The notes under the pieces are model-generated. The model was not told the origin of the DNA. It did not search any database and saw only the letters and a program-made list of their open reading frames with translations. From an uncultured Opitutia bacterium (GTDB lineage Bacteria; Verrucomicrobiota; Verrucomicrobiia; Opitutales; UBA953), in the NCBI GenBank assembly GCA_903929325.1, contig CAIYUD010000174.1, positions 1-11,395 of the forward strand: 11,395 bases of DNA, written 5' to 3'. A program made the position numbers and the translations under genes. Below, piece after piece: positions 1 through 7,653 of the stretch; position 1 is the stretch's first letter; each line of letters starts with the position of its first letter.

Positions 1-1
1 G

Positions 2-832
2 ATGGATCGAACCGAAGTTACGAATCGGCAATTTGCTGAATTTGTTAAAGCGACGAGTTATCAAACAGAAGCTGAACGTGCTATCGATGCGCGAGCCTTC
101 CCGAATGCAAAACCTGAAGACTTACTTCCCGGCGGAATGGTCTTCCATACCATCGAAGGCGTGGACGCCAATATGTGCGGAATCGGCAACTTGCCTTGGT
201 GGACCTTTACCCCGGGTGCAAACTGGCAACACCCCGATGGCCCTACGTCGTCAATAGAAGGTCGCATGGATCACCCTGTTGTCCAAATCAGCTATCGCGA
301 CGCACTCGCCTACTGTCAGTGGGCCGGAAAGAGACTCCCTACAGAAGCTGAGTGGGAATGGGCGGCACGGGGCGGCCTCAACAATAAAGCTTTTACGTGG
401 GGCGACGAAGAAAGACCGAATGGGAAAATCATGTGCAACCATTGGCAAGGAGACTTTCCGGCTAAAGATAAGACGGAAGACGGATTTCATGGGACTGCCC
501 CTGTTGGCTCATTTCCACCTAATGGCTACGGCCTGAGCGATATGGCAGGGAATGTTTGGGAGCTCACCGCTGATTGGTATGACCCCGGCTATTACAGTCA
601 GTCCCCTGAGCAGATGCCGCGCGGACCTGCAACCGGCGATGATCCTCAAGGAACAGGATTCGGTCAGCGCGCCATGCGCGGCGGCTCATGGCTTTGCGGC
701 ACCGCCTATTGTTTTCGCTACCGACCGAGCGCTCGACATGGCATCGATGAACTCACTGCGACCAATCATGTAGGTTTCCGATGCGTTAGCGATGCGCCTG
801 CACCCGAAGACGCTCAGTCGCGTTCGAGATAG
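2..832 (+). CDS. Formylglycine-generating enzyme (SUMF1/FGE family), 5'-truncated by the window edge
   Basis: FGE-family enzymes oxidise a cysteine in the active site of type I sulfatases to Cα-formylglycine. The visible part shows the family core: the DRTEVTNRQFAEFV opening, GKRLPTEAEWEWAARGG near residues 109-125, GYGLSDMAGNVWE near 175-187, and the C-terminal MRGGSWLCGTAYCFRYR followed by NHVGFRC. Cys232 and Cys237 of the fragment are spaced like the two copper-binding catalytic cysteines of human FGE (336/341), so this is probably a true FGE and not one of the many SUMF1-domain relatives lacking them. The first ATG in the window sits inside the family's usual [FW]-x-D-x-TEVTN motif, so it is an internal methionine; the real start and any signal peptide lie to the left. 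The last 19 nt overlap the 3' end of the convergent MFS gene. No sulfatase substrate gene is visible here. Confidence 0.93.
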   Translation: MDRTEVTNRQFAEFVKATSYQTEAERAIDARAFPNAKPEDLLPGGMVFHTIEGVDANMCGIGNLPWWTFTPGANWQHPDGPTSSIEGRMDHPVVQISYRDALAYCQWAGKRLPTEAEWEWAARGGLNNKAFTWGDEERPNGKIMCNHWQGDFPAKDKTEDGFHGTAPVGSFPPNGYGLSDMAGNVWELTADWYDPGYYSQSPEQMPRGPATGDDPQGTGFGQRAMRGGSWLCGTAYCFRYRPSARHGIDELTATNHVGFRCVSDAPAPEDAQSRSR

Positions 833-2079
833 TCTAAATCTATTCCAAAGGTTTCGCGCAAACGGAGTAAGGATATTCCCGCGAGGAAGAAGCAGGTGAC
901 GCCGAGCACAATTGCTGCGGTTGGCGCAGAGTATCGGCCGTTAAGCCAGGTGAAGGCTGCGGTTAGCAGAATCAGTGATCCGCGGGCGAAATTGGGCACG
1001 CTCGTTGCCGCCGTCGCGCGCAAATTAGTTCCAAACTGCTCCGCCGCAATCGTCACAAACAGCGCCCAGTAGCCCATCCCTAATCCCATCACAAAGATGA
1101 GCGCGTAGAGTTGATTATTTGTCCATCCCTCTGAGCCAAAAAGATAAAGGGCTGCACACAACAAGCTTACCACAAGGAAGCCTGCCACGGTTTTGCGACG
1201 CGACCGGAGTGTTTGACTGATGACGCCACTGCCCAAGTCACCAAAAGTGAGCCCAAGATAAAAAAGTGCGACTGCGCGACTGGTAATCACTGCGCCCTCA
1301 ATATGGAATGCAGGCGCAAAATGAGATGACGCACGTTGAACTAGGATTCCGATGGTGTACCACGTAGGTAAACCAATACCAACGCAGCAGAGATAACGCA
1401 GCAGGCGATCGCGGTGATTGAAGAGTGCAAAGAAATTCCCACGTGAGACCGTCCCAGATTCACTTGTGTCGCGCGCTTTATGAAAAAGCGCAGACTCACG
1501 AACCCCGATACGCAACACAAGTAAGCAAAGCCCAAGAACGCCGCCGATAATGTAGTTGGTGCGCCAATGAACAACTTCAGCCATAGCACCTGCGGCCACT
1601 GCACCCATAACGCCAACGGCAGCGACGAGTGCCGTACCATAGCCGCGACGCTCTCTCGACAAGGTCTCAGCAACCAGGGCGATACACCCACCAAGTTCAC
1701 CCGCTAGGCCAATACCAGAGATAAAGCGCAAGGCCGCATAGCCTTCAAAACTGCCCACATAAGCGTTGGCAAGGTTGGCCAAGGAATAAAGCAGGATAGA
1801 CCCAAAGAGCGTCGCTAGACGACCGAGACGATCACCCAGCATTCCGAAGAGAATGCCGCCAATCAACATGCCTGCCATCTGCCAGGACATGAGGTCTTGG
1901 TACCAAGCGCCTCCTTTAATGAGGTATTCGAGACCAAGATCGCGCAAACTCTGGTCACGCACCGTCATAAAGAGAGTGAGATCGTAGATATCAACGAAGT
2001 AGCCAAGCGCACCAACGATAACAATCGGATGCAGAAGCTCACGTAGGAGCGAACGTTCAGCTGGGGCGGCTGGATTCAT
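814..2079 (-). CDS. MFS transporter (sugar/organic-acid:H+ symporter-like)
   Basis: This is a 421-residue integral inner-membrane protein with about twelve hydrophobic segments, the usual length for a major facilitator. TM1 carries the acidic pattern GYFVDIYDL (Asp30, Asp33), as in the metabolite:H+ symporter branches. The TM2-TM3 loop has motif A, GMLGDRLGR (residues 79-87), and a later segment reads RFISGIGLAGELGG, typical of TM4-TM5 in these transporters. A basic central loop near residues 193-225 separates the two six-helix halves. The substrate cannot be read from the sequence; sugar, organic acid or a lipid precursor are all possible. The ATG lies 5 nt after the stop of the upstream flavoprotein gene, so it is the last gene of a four-gene operon and probably translationally coupled; a GGAG lies upstream but too far away (about 16 nt). 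Its TGA stop overlaps the end of the convergent FGE gene. Confidence 0.9.
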   Translation of the reverse strand: MNPAAPAERSLLRELLHPIVIVGALGYFVDIYDLTLFMTVRDQSLRDLGLEYLIKGGAWYQDLMSWQMAGMLIGGILFGMLGDRLGRLATLFGSILLYSLANLANAYVGSFEGYAALRFISGIGLAGELGGCIALVAETLSRERRGYGTALVAAVGVMGAVAAGAMAEVVHWRTNYIIGGVLGLCLLVLRIGVRESALFHKARDTSESGTVSRGNFFALFNHRDRLLRYLCCVGIGLPTWYTIGILVQRASSHFAPAFHIEGAVITSRAVALFYLGLTFGDLGSGVISQTLRSRRKTVAGFLVVSLLCAALYLFGSEGWTNNQLYALIFVMGLGMGYWALFVTIAAEQFGTNLRATAATSVPNFARGSLILLTAAFTWLNGRYSAPTAAIVLGVTCFFLAGISLLRLRETFGIDLDYLERD

Positions 2080-2084
2080 GGTCG

Positions 2085-3512
2085 TTAGGTTAATTCTCCG
2101 CTAAGCACATGGAGGTTGGCCATGGAAATCCCTGAGAGGATTGCGCCGGTAATACCTAAAAAGCCCTGATCTGTTCCAATAATAAAGAGATTATCCAAGT
2201 GCGTCCGTCCGTCGCGGCGCTTCTCAGTGGCTCCATAAATCGCACCATTCAAGTGTCCCGTATATTTACGCACGGTGCGTGGCGTAAACATATCTGTCGC
2301 CAGAAGCGCACGGTCGTGGATGTCGTCTTGAACGGCAGGCAGGTGGCGCCGTGCAACGCGATTCAGTCGGTGCAACCAATCTTTCTTGGCCGCGAGATAA
2401 TCATTTTCTGGCAAGGCACACCAGGCGTCATGATTGGCAAGTGCCGTAACGCGAAGCCACCCTTCGTCGAGAACTTGGCCGGCAGTATAGGCATAATTAT
2501 TTGGGATACAGATAACCCCAGAACGCGGATCCACCAAGTCAACGGCACCGCGGTAATCGAAACGCTCACTGTCACAGAAGAAAATAATGGTGTCGTTCCA
2601 GCCGAAATCCTTGAACGCGGACGACTCGTAAGTGGCGATTGTTTCGGCATAGGCCAATCGGCCGACCATTGCTTTTCCAGCGTCAGCGGGTTGATCCGAG
2701 CAGAGCCGGAGAGTTTCCGGTAAGCCTGCTGAAGATAGGATCTGTTTGGCGGTGATAATTTCTCCATTATCCAACTCAAGTTCTGTCGCCCGGCCTGACT
2801 GCGTTACAATACGTCGCACACCGCAACGCATCCGACGCTCTACGCCAAGCTCACGACAGCGCTCGGTTAAGATTCGCGTGATTTGTCGCACGCCTGCAAA
2901 CGGCCGAGCGAATCCTTCGCGAAAAAGTGCCCGCCACATGATAGCGAATTGCGGTAAATCAATATCACCCTCATGTGCGCTACCATAGTAGCACGTTGGC
3001 ACGAGTAACATTTCTACCAGAAGCGGGTCGTGGATACGCTCACTTAAAAAAGTTCGCGCCGAGCCACTCGTAGCCGTCAGTGCATTTTCATCAAAAGCCT
3101 GCAGGTCTTTATCTACCCGACGGAAATCATCTATCTGGCTAGGGAATTCGCGGGCGACGTCAGACTCGAGAAGCGCAAAATCATTAGCCATTCGCAAGGT
3201 GCGTCCTTGCATAACAATCCGCGAACCAAGCTGGGGGGATAAATCTAGCTCCTCGCGACGGATACGAAGTTGGCGAAGTAATTTTGTTAAGGGTGCGCCT
3301 TTCGTGCCTTCGGGCACCCAGTTGGTCATCGCATGCAGACCGACGTCATACTTCCGTCCAGCTTTAGCATAAAAAGAATTCAGACCGCCGACGGCATTAT
3401 GACGCTCTAACAGCACCACTCGCTTACCAAACATACCCAAGCGCACAGCGGCTGCCATTCCAGACATGCCGGCACCGATGATCGCACAGTCATAAGAGGA
3501 CGAAGTGCTCAC
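2085..3512 (-). CDS. Phytoene desaturase-like FAD/NAD(P) oxidoreductase (COG1233 type)
   Basis: This is a soluble or membrane-associated flavoprotein of 475 residues. Near the N terminus is the dinucleotide-binding fold YDCAIIGAGMSG (GxGxxG at residues 13-18), followed by KRVVLLE with Glu36 placed to bind the FAD ribose, and the GGLNS segment. DVGLHAMTNW follows, and the C terminus ends with NLFIIGTDQGFLGITGAILSG, the second FAD-contacting region of CrtI/CrtISO/retinol-saturase-like enzymes. Relatives desaturate, saturate or isomerise polyisoprenoid chains, but the substrate here is unknown. I chose GTG at 3512: it lies 8 nt after the glycosyltransferase stop and six residues before the Rossmann strand. 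The frame stays open upstream to a TTG at 3608, but that would add 32 unconserved-looking residues lying over the neighbouring gene. It is the third gene of the operon. Confidence 0.88.
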   Translation of the reverse strand: MSTSSSYDCAIIGAGMSGMAAAVRLGMFGKRVVLLERHNAVGGLNSFYAKAGRKYDVGLHAMTNWVPEGTKGAPLTKLLRQLRIRREELDLSPQLGSRIVMQGRTLRMANDFALLESDVAREFPSQIDDFRRVDKDLQAFDENALTATSGSARTFLSERIHDPLLVEMLLVPTCYYGSAHEGDIDLPQFAIMWRALFREGFARPFAGVRQITRILTERCRELGVERRMRCGVRRIVTQSGRATELELDNGEIITAKQILSSAGLPETLRLCSDQPADAGKAMVGRLAYAETIATYESSAFKDFGWNDTIIFFCDSERFDYRGAVDLVDPRSGVICIPNNYAYTAGQVLDEGWLRVTALANHDAWCALPENDYLAAKKDWLHRLNRVARRHLPAVQDDIHDRALLATDMFTPRTVRKYTGHLNGAIYGATEKRRDGRTHLDNLFIIGTDQGFLGITGAILSGISMANLHVLSGELT

Positions 3513-3520
3513 TGGAAAAG

Positions 3521-4519
3521 CTAGCTGATGCGTAAGGTTTCGTCGACCGCCCGCACAATCTGGTCTGGCCGAATTCTGCCAAATGCTCTGCCGATGCGCT
3601 CGCGCCAATCATGTAACGGCTCTCCTTCATAGGGTGTTGTATCAATACGCACAGCGCGACTCACCGAACCCCAGGGCCGTGCTTTACCATAGTCTGATGG
3701 GCCAAAAACGCCTACCACCGGACAACGCACCGCCGCAGCCAGTTGAAGAATAGGCGTATCCACGCCCATGAAAATTCGAGCGTCCGCTATCAATCGTGCA
3801 AGTTGAGCAAGCCGCAAACGTCCGGCAGTCGATACGGCAGCAGGACCAACTGCACCGCAGACAACTTCTGCATAAACGCGTTCACTCGCATCACTCCCAC
3901 ACGATACAATCACGCGGTCGACAGTGCCAGCATCTAAGAGTGAACGTGCGACGACCGACCAAAGATGGGCGCCTAACATCTTATTGCCGTCTGAAGATAC
4001 AGGGTGGATGACCGCAAATCGTCCTTTCTCAAGAAGCAGACCGTGCTCTTGCATACGTGAACTCGCAAACCAGCAATCCCCAGGCTGGGGAGCAAGCCCG
4101 AGGGCATGGGCGACGACCGCATAATCACGAGCGGCCTCATGGGAGTCCTGCACGCTCGGCTCGCCCCATCCATGGAAAAATGGCTGGAAGACGCCGGGTG
4201 CGCCGAGCGCCCAGCGCTTACGCGCGCCAGAAAGCGCTACCAATCGACGTGCGCTAGTATCTGGAGAGAGCGAGAAGGCGTGGTCAAACTCCTGCCGGCG
4301 AATATGCGCAAGCAGGGCGAGTGACGCAGCTGCGCTTGTTGAAATATCACTCGCTAAAGCGACATCTACACCTGGGCACCCCTCGAGCATCGGCAAGGCG
4401 GCCGCATGCGTCACCACGGTCACGCGTGCGCCCGGATGTTTATCACGAATCGCGCGCAGTGCAGGCGTCAGCGCCAAGGCACCACGCAATCCGCAAGGCT
4501 TCGCGAAAAGAATACGCAC
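3521..4519 (-). CDS. Glycosyltransferase family 9 (ADP-heptose:LPS heptosyltransferase-like) with altered active-site motifs
   Basis: This 332-residue protein has the length and two-Rossmann (GT-B) layout of WaaC/WaaF/WaaQ enzymes, which add heptose to the LPS core at the cytoplasmic face of the inner membrane. The N terminus has MRILFAKP and TPALRAIRDKHPGARVTVVT. The C-terminal half has FAVIHPVSS (His172-Pro173), Lys180, a GVDTPILQLAAA segment (Asp254) and CPVVGVFGPSDYGKARPWG. Two family hallmarks differ. The N-terminal xxGD motif reads GLRGALALTPAL, with no Asp, and the D[ST]xPxHLAAA motif has Gln259 where His is usual. The donor may therefore differ, or activity may be reduced. The start is GTG, 3 nt after the TAA of the ABC exporter gene, so translation is probably coupled. 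No convincing Shine-Dalgarno is seen. Confidence 0.85.
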   Translation of the reverse strand: MRILFAKPCGLRGALALTPALRAIRDKHPGARVTVVTHAAALPMLEGCPGVDVALASDISTSAAASLALLAHIRRQEFDHAFSLSPDTSARRLVALSGARKRWALGAPGVFQPFFHGWGEPSVQDSHEAARDYAVVAHALGLAPQPGDCWFASSRMQEHGLLLEKGRFAVIHPVSSDGNKMLGAHLWSVVARSLLDAGTVDRVIVSCGSDASERVYAEVVCGAVGPAAVSTAGRLRLAQLARLIADARIFMGVDTPILQLAAAVRCPVVGVFGPSDYGKARPWGSVSRAVRIDTTPYEGEPLHDWRERIGRAFGRIRPDQIVRAVDETLRIS

Positions 4520-4522
4520 GGC

Positions 4523-6325
4523 TTAGACAGCTTCGCCCGACTGCTGATCCCAGAGTCGGCGGAAAAGTTCATTGGTAGCGTAAACCTTATCGCGCGGACC
4601 ATCCGCAACAATTTGACCCTTATCGAGCACGAGCACTCGGTCGACGTCACGAATCGTACTGAAGCGGTGCGCGACGATTAACGTCGTACGACCACGCATC
4701 AACTCGGCGAGCGAGCTTTGGATGGCGCGTTCCGTATCCGTATCCAATGACGAAGTGGCTTCGTCTAAGAGCAAAATTGGTGCGTCCTTGAGGAATGCCC
4801 GTGCAATGGCAACGCGTTGGCGCTGCCCACCCGAAAGCGCGGCCCCACGCTCTCCAACCCGTGTTTCAAATCCCGCTGGTAGCGAACGGATAAAATCAAG
4901 CGCACCCGCCAACTTGGCAGCATGCTCAACAGCTGCATCGTCAGCGCCAGGGCGACCCAAACGTATATTATCACGAATACTCCCGTCAAAAAGTACTGGC
5001 TCCTGAGAGACAAGCGCAATGGAGGAACGTAATTCAGCTAGACTAATTTTTCGTAAATCGTGCCCATCGAGCATGACTAGCCCTTCGCTTGGATCGAAGA
5101 AACGGGGGATGAGATTAAGGAATGTGCTTTTGCCCGCTCCACTCGGACCAACTAAAGCGACAGATTGTCCTGCGGGAATTTTCGTAACAATCGAATGAAG
5201 CACTGTCTCGCGGCCATATGTAAAAGAAACCCCCTGAAAGGTGAGTTCGCCACGGACCTTTGAAATCCGTACTGGATCTACCGGATCTGGCACTTCATCA
5301 GGCGCATCAAATATTTCTGTTAGTCGCGAAAGACCGACTTCCGCCAGACGCAACATGTTGCTTACGCGGCCTAATTTCTTGATGGGCTCATAAGCTATAT
5401 AAAGTGCCGCAATAATGATTAAGAGGCGCGGGAGGTCTAATCCGCTGTTGGCGCCAACCCAGATAGCTAATGCAATGCCCGAGGCGGCAACTAATTCCAG
5501 CAAGGGAGAAAGTGCCTTATCATAACGTGCAATACGCCCTTGAGCATGCAGTCCTGCAGAGCTCGCCTGGTTAAAGCGGGCAATTTCACGATCTTCCAAA
5601 TTGTAGGCCCGAATTTCACGCGGGGATTGCAAATTCTCGACAGCAATCGACGTCACCCGAACGTAGGCTGCATTCGATAGTCGCGCGCGCTTCTGTAGCT
5701 TCTGGCCAATGAAACGCACTACGAAGACTGAAATCGGGACGACCAGAAGGCAGAGCAGAAAACGCCAGCCCTCATGGAGACTTAGGCAGGTATAAACAAC
5801 CATGCCGACGGCAAAAATGAGCGTGAACGGCTGAATCATGATGTCATTGGTCACATCAATGAGAACTAACCTAACAGAAGCTACATCACCGGTTAGCCGT
5901 TGCATCAAGTCGCCCGTCGTCATCCGCCCAAAAAAACTCAACGGCAACCTCTGAATACGCGCGAACACCTCCGAGCGCACCGCTTCGATCACACGAATGC
6001 CTGCAATGTTGATCAGCGTACCCGCAATCCACTGAGAGATACCGCGAAAAATAAATACCGTTGGTAAGAATAATACTGCGAATTCAGTTTCATGACCACG
6101 GGGCAACACCCAAGGCTGCCACCCAATCCAAGCCGGAAAACTAATGATGGGCGTCTCGATAGCATTTTTGTCGCCGAAAGCAGCTGGCAGAACTTTACCA
6201 AGCAGAAAAGGCACGCCCAGCGCACTACTCGCTGCGTAAAGCAGACCCGCCAAGGCAGCCGCCGTCAGTAAATGCCAGTTTCCGCGTAGGAAACGAATGT
6301 AGGTATGGTAATGTCCACGAAACAC
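4523..6325 (-). CDS. MsbA-type ABC exporter (fused membrane and ATPase domains)
   Basis: This is a 600-residue half-transporter that would work as a homodimer in the inner membrane, moving a lipid or other hydrophobic substrate. Residues 1-330 form a six-helix exporter domain, including the coupling-helix region LPLSFFGRMTTGDLMQRLTGDV. The nucleotide-binding domain follows: Walker A GPSGAGKST (393-401, Lys399), Q-loop VSQEPVLF, signature LSGGQRQRVAIARA (from 497), Walker B ILLLDEATSSLD (Asp521, Glu522) and switch His553. All catalytic residues are present. The loop between TM1 and TM2 (about residues 50-82) is fairly long. Full length and architecture match MsbA/lipid-export enzymes, and the adjacent heptosyltransferase-like gene supports an envelope role, but multidrug export cannot be excluded. 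The start is GTG, with only a weak GGGG upstream. It is the first gene of the operon, 56 nt downstream of terC. Confidence 0.92.
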   Translation of the reverse strand: MFRGHYHTYIRFLRGNWHLLTAAALAGLLYAASSALGVPFLLGKVLPAAFGDKNAIETPIISFPAWIGWQPWVLPRGHETEFAVLFLPTVFIFRGISQWIAGTLINIAGIRVIEAVRSEVFARIQRLPLSFFGRMTTGDLMQRLTGDVASVRLVLIDVTNDIMIQPFTLIFAVGMVVYTCLSLHEGWRFLLCLLVVPISVFVVRFIGQKLQKRARLSNAAYVRVTSIAVENLQSPREIRAYNLEDREIARFNQASSAGLHAQGRIARYDKALSPLLELVAASGIALAIWVGANSGLDLPRLLIIIAALYIAYEPIKKLGRVSNMLRLAEVGLSRLTEIFDAPDEVPDPVDPVRISKVRGELTFQGVSFTYGRETVLHSIVTKIPAGQSVALVGPSGAGKSTFLNLIPRFFDPSEGLVMLDGHDLRKISLAELRSSIALVSQEPVLFDGSIRDNIRLGRPGADDAAVEHAAKLAGALDFIRSLPAGFETRVGERGAALSGGQRQRVAIARAFLKDAPILLLDEATSSLDTDTERAIQSSLAELMRGRTTLIVAHRFSTIRDVDRVLVLDKGQIVADGPRDKVYATNELFRRLWDQQSGEAV

Positions 6326-6363
6326 GACCCCAGCGTGGCAAAGCTAAAGGCGAAAGGGAACGG

Positions 6364-6396
6364 AAAAAGCCTGAAAGGGCCCTACTTCTTATCAGG
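6364..6396 (-). terminator. Candidate intrinsic terminator of the TerC gene
   Basis: Read on the minus strand, CCTGATAAG (6396-6388) pairs with CTTTCAGG (6377-6370) to give eight base pairs with one bulged T, a ten-base loop and then C plus five Ts (6368-6364). The stem starts inside the last codons of the TerC gene and spans its TAG stop. The short U tract and the bulge make it a moderate candidate. If real, it separates terC from the downstream ABC exporter operon. Confidence 0.4.
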
Positions 6397-7425
6397 GAAA
6401 GCGACTGATAGGGCTATCGCTAGACCCAAGACGCCGCCGACAATCGCTAAAGAAATATCCGTGGAAAGGTGAACAGTCCCAGACTTTACCAAAAAATTCG
6501 GGACCCAAGACGCAACAGTACCTGCGTTTTGACCAACGGTCGCCGCCCAAGGAAGAATCATTTTAAGCCCAATAAACAGTAAGATAAATGCCAGGGCTGG
6601 CTTCAGGAATCGGAAGTATCCCATGAAGCCTGACAATGCGAAATACATGGAGCGAAGACCCAGGATCGCAAAAATGTTTGAGGTAAAAGCAATGAAGCGC
6701 TTCTCACCAATTTCCATATCAGCAGGCAAAATGCCTAACACCGCGGGAATGGAATCAATGGCAAAAACAAGGTCGGTGCCCTCAACAACGAGTAAGACGA
6801 CGAAGAGTGGCGTAAAGAGATTACGCCCGTTTTCGCGCACGACAAATGCACTACCGTGTAAATGTGGCGTCAAGGGAAACACTTTGCGTGCCATACGTAC
6901 GAATAGATTTTCAGACATGTCTTTACCTTCGTCCTCACCACGCGCTGCGGCCAATTTGATACCTGTGAAAACAAGAAATGCTCCGAAGATTGGGAGCAGA
7001 ATGGTGAATCGATCAACGGCTGCGATACCTGCTACAATAAATAATGCTCGCATCACAACCGCACCAATGATGCCCCAGAAAAGTACACGGTGTTGGTGTT
7101 CGTCAGGTATTTTGAAGTGCGCAAAAACTAGAATAAAAATAAATAGATTATCAACCGAGAGTGCTAACTCGAGAAGGTAGCCTGCGGCAAAAAGCTGAGC
7201 ATCTTGTGGTCCGCGCCAGGCACTCAGTAAAAAAGCGAAACCTACCGCGAGAGACATCCAGACAACACACCAAGCGACCGCCGCACGGAAAGAAGGCTTC
7301 CGAGCCCGACGATTAAAGACACCTAAATCAAGAGCTAGCATGCAGGCGACAAATACGAGAAATGCTGCCCAAGCCCAGAGGGGCATTTCGGAGTGAACTA
7401 TTTGGGCAATCACAGGGAATAGCAT
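6382..7425 (-). CDS. TerC/Alx-family integral membrane protein (probable metal-ion exporter)
   Basis: This is a 347-residue inner-membrane protein with about nine hydrophobic segments, within the usual range for the Alx branch of TerC. Diagnostic acidic membrane motifs are present: LALDLGVF (Asp33), LLELALSVDNLFIF (Glu86, Asp92) and VVEGTDLVFAIDSIPAVLG, followed by FTSNIFAILGLRSMYF. TerC/Alx proteins are linked to manganese efflux and, in some bacteria, to metalation of exported proteins; tellurite resistance is the historical name. The ATG at 7425 is well supported: AGGA lies on the minus strand at 7435-7432, six bases upstream. The gene is divergent from a tRNA-Arg and probably has its own terminator. 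I found no manganese (yybP-ykoY) riboswitch consensus in the 129-nt upstream gap. The substrate is inferred from the family. Confidence 0.93.
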   Translation of the reverse strand: MLFPVIAQIVHSEMPLWAWAAFLVFVACMLALDLGVFNRRARKPSFRAAVAWCVVWMSLAVGFAFLLSAWRGPQDAQLFAAGYLLELALSVDNLFIFILVFAHFKIPDEHQHRVLFWGIIGAVVMRALFIVAGIAAVDRFTILLPIFGAFLVFTGIKLAAARGEDEGKDMSENLFVRMARKVFPLTPHLHGSAFVVRENGRNLFTPLFVVLLVVEGTDLVFAIDSIPAVLGILPADMEIGEKRFIAFTSNIFAILGLRSMYFALSGFMGYFRFLKPALAFILLFIGLKMILPWAATVGQNAGTVASWVPNFLVKSGTVHLSTDISLAIVGGVLGLAIALSVAFPDKK

Positions 7426-7554
7426 GACTGGTCCTACCCTTACGGCAGTTTTCTAAGGGTCAAGGCAGGTAGATTACAATACCGTCATTGAGTTGGACAG
7501 CCTCTTGGGGCTTGCCCGCCAAAGAGCATGGACACACCTTTGGCATCTGCTCGT
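7426..7554. promoter_or_regulatory. Divergent intergenic region between terC and tRNA-Arg
   Basis: This 129-nt gap must hold the promoters for terC (-) and the tRNA (+). On the minus strand a TTGACC (part of CTTGACCC near 7461-7468) resembles a -35 box, but no good -10 box follows at 16-18 nt. An imperfect hairpin, CTCTT-GGGG against CC-A-AAGAG (7502-7526), lies in the middle with no T tract, so it is not an obvious terminator. The ribosome binding site of terC is at 7432-7435. Exact promoter positions cannot be called. Confidence 0.3.
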
Positions 7555-7629
7555 GTCCCCGTAGTTCAACGGATAGAACACTGGTTTCCTAAACCGGGGA
7601 TGATGGTTCAATTCCATCCGGGGACGCCA
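7555..7629 (+). tRNA. tRNA-Arg (anticodon CCT), CCA encoded
   Basis: The cloverleaf folds completely. The acceptor stem GTCCCCG (7555-7561) pairs with CGGGGAC (7619-7625). The D stem is GTTC/GAAC (7564-7567/7576-7579) with loop AACGGATA. The anticodon stem is CTGGT/ACCGG (7581-7585/7593-7597) with one T-G pair and loop TTCCTAA. A four-base variable region GGAT precedes the T stem GATGG/CCATC (7602-7606/7614-7618) with loop TTCAATT. The anticodon CCT at 7588-7590 reads AGG, so the identity is arginine. The discriminator is G7626 and the 3' CCA is encoded at 7627-7629. No terminator is seen before the next gene on the same strand. Confidence 0.97.
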
Positions 7630-7653
7630 GCTAGCCTTTAAATATTTACACCT

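Noticed and set aside
2199..2723. Long plus-strand open frame (174 codons) inside the flavoprotein gene
   Set aside because: It lies opposite the C-terminal half of a well-supported gene with FAD motifs; no family resemblance or ribosome binding site.
3513..3608. N-terminal extension of the flavoprotein from a TTG at 3608
   Set aside because: It would lie wholly within the GT9 coding region and adjoining stop, adds residues before the Rossmann strand that fit no family feature, and an in-frame GTG sits 8 nt after the GT9 stop.
6623..7180. Long plus-strand open frame (185 codons) antisense to terC
   Set aside because: It mirrors the strong, motif-supported TerC reading frame, has a Lys/Arg/Ser-rich composition typical of antisense shadows, and has no recognisable domain.
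7502..7526. Imperfect hairpin between terC and tRNA-Arg as a terminator
   Set aside because: The stem has a bulge and a mismatch, no T tract follows on either strand, and no gene ends there.
7426..7554. Possible manganese (yybP-ykoY) riboswitch upstream of the TerC gene
   Set aside because: TerC/Alx genes are often under this riboswitch, but I could not find its conserved loop sequences in the short upstream gap.
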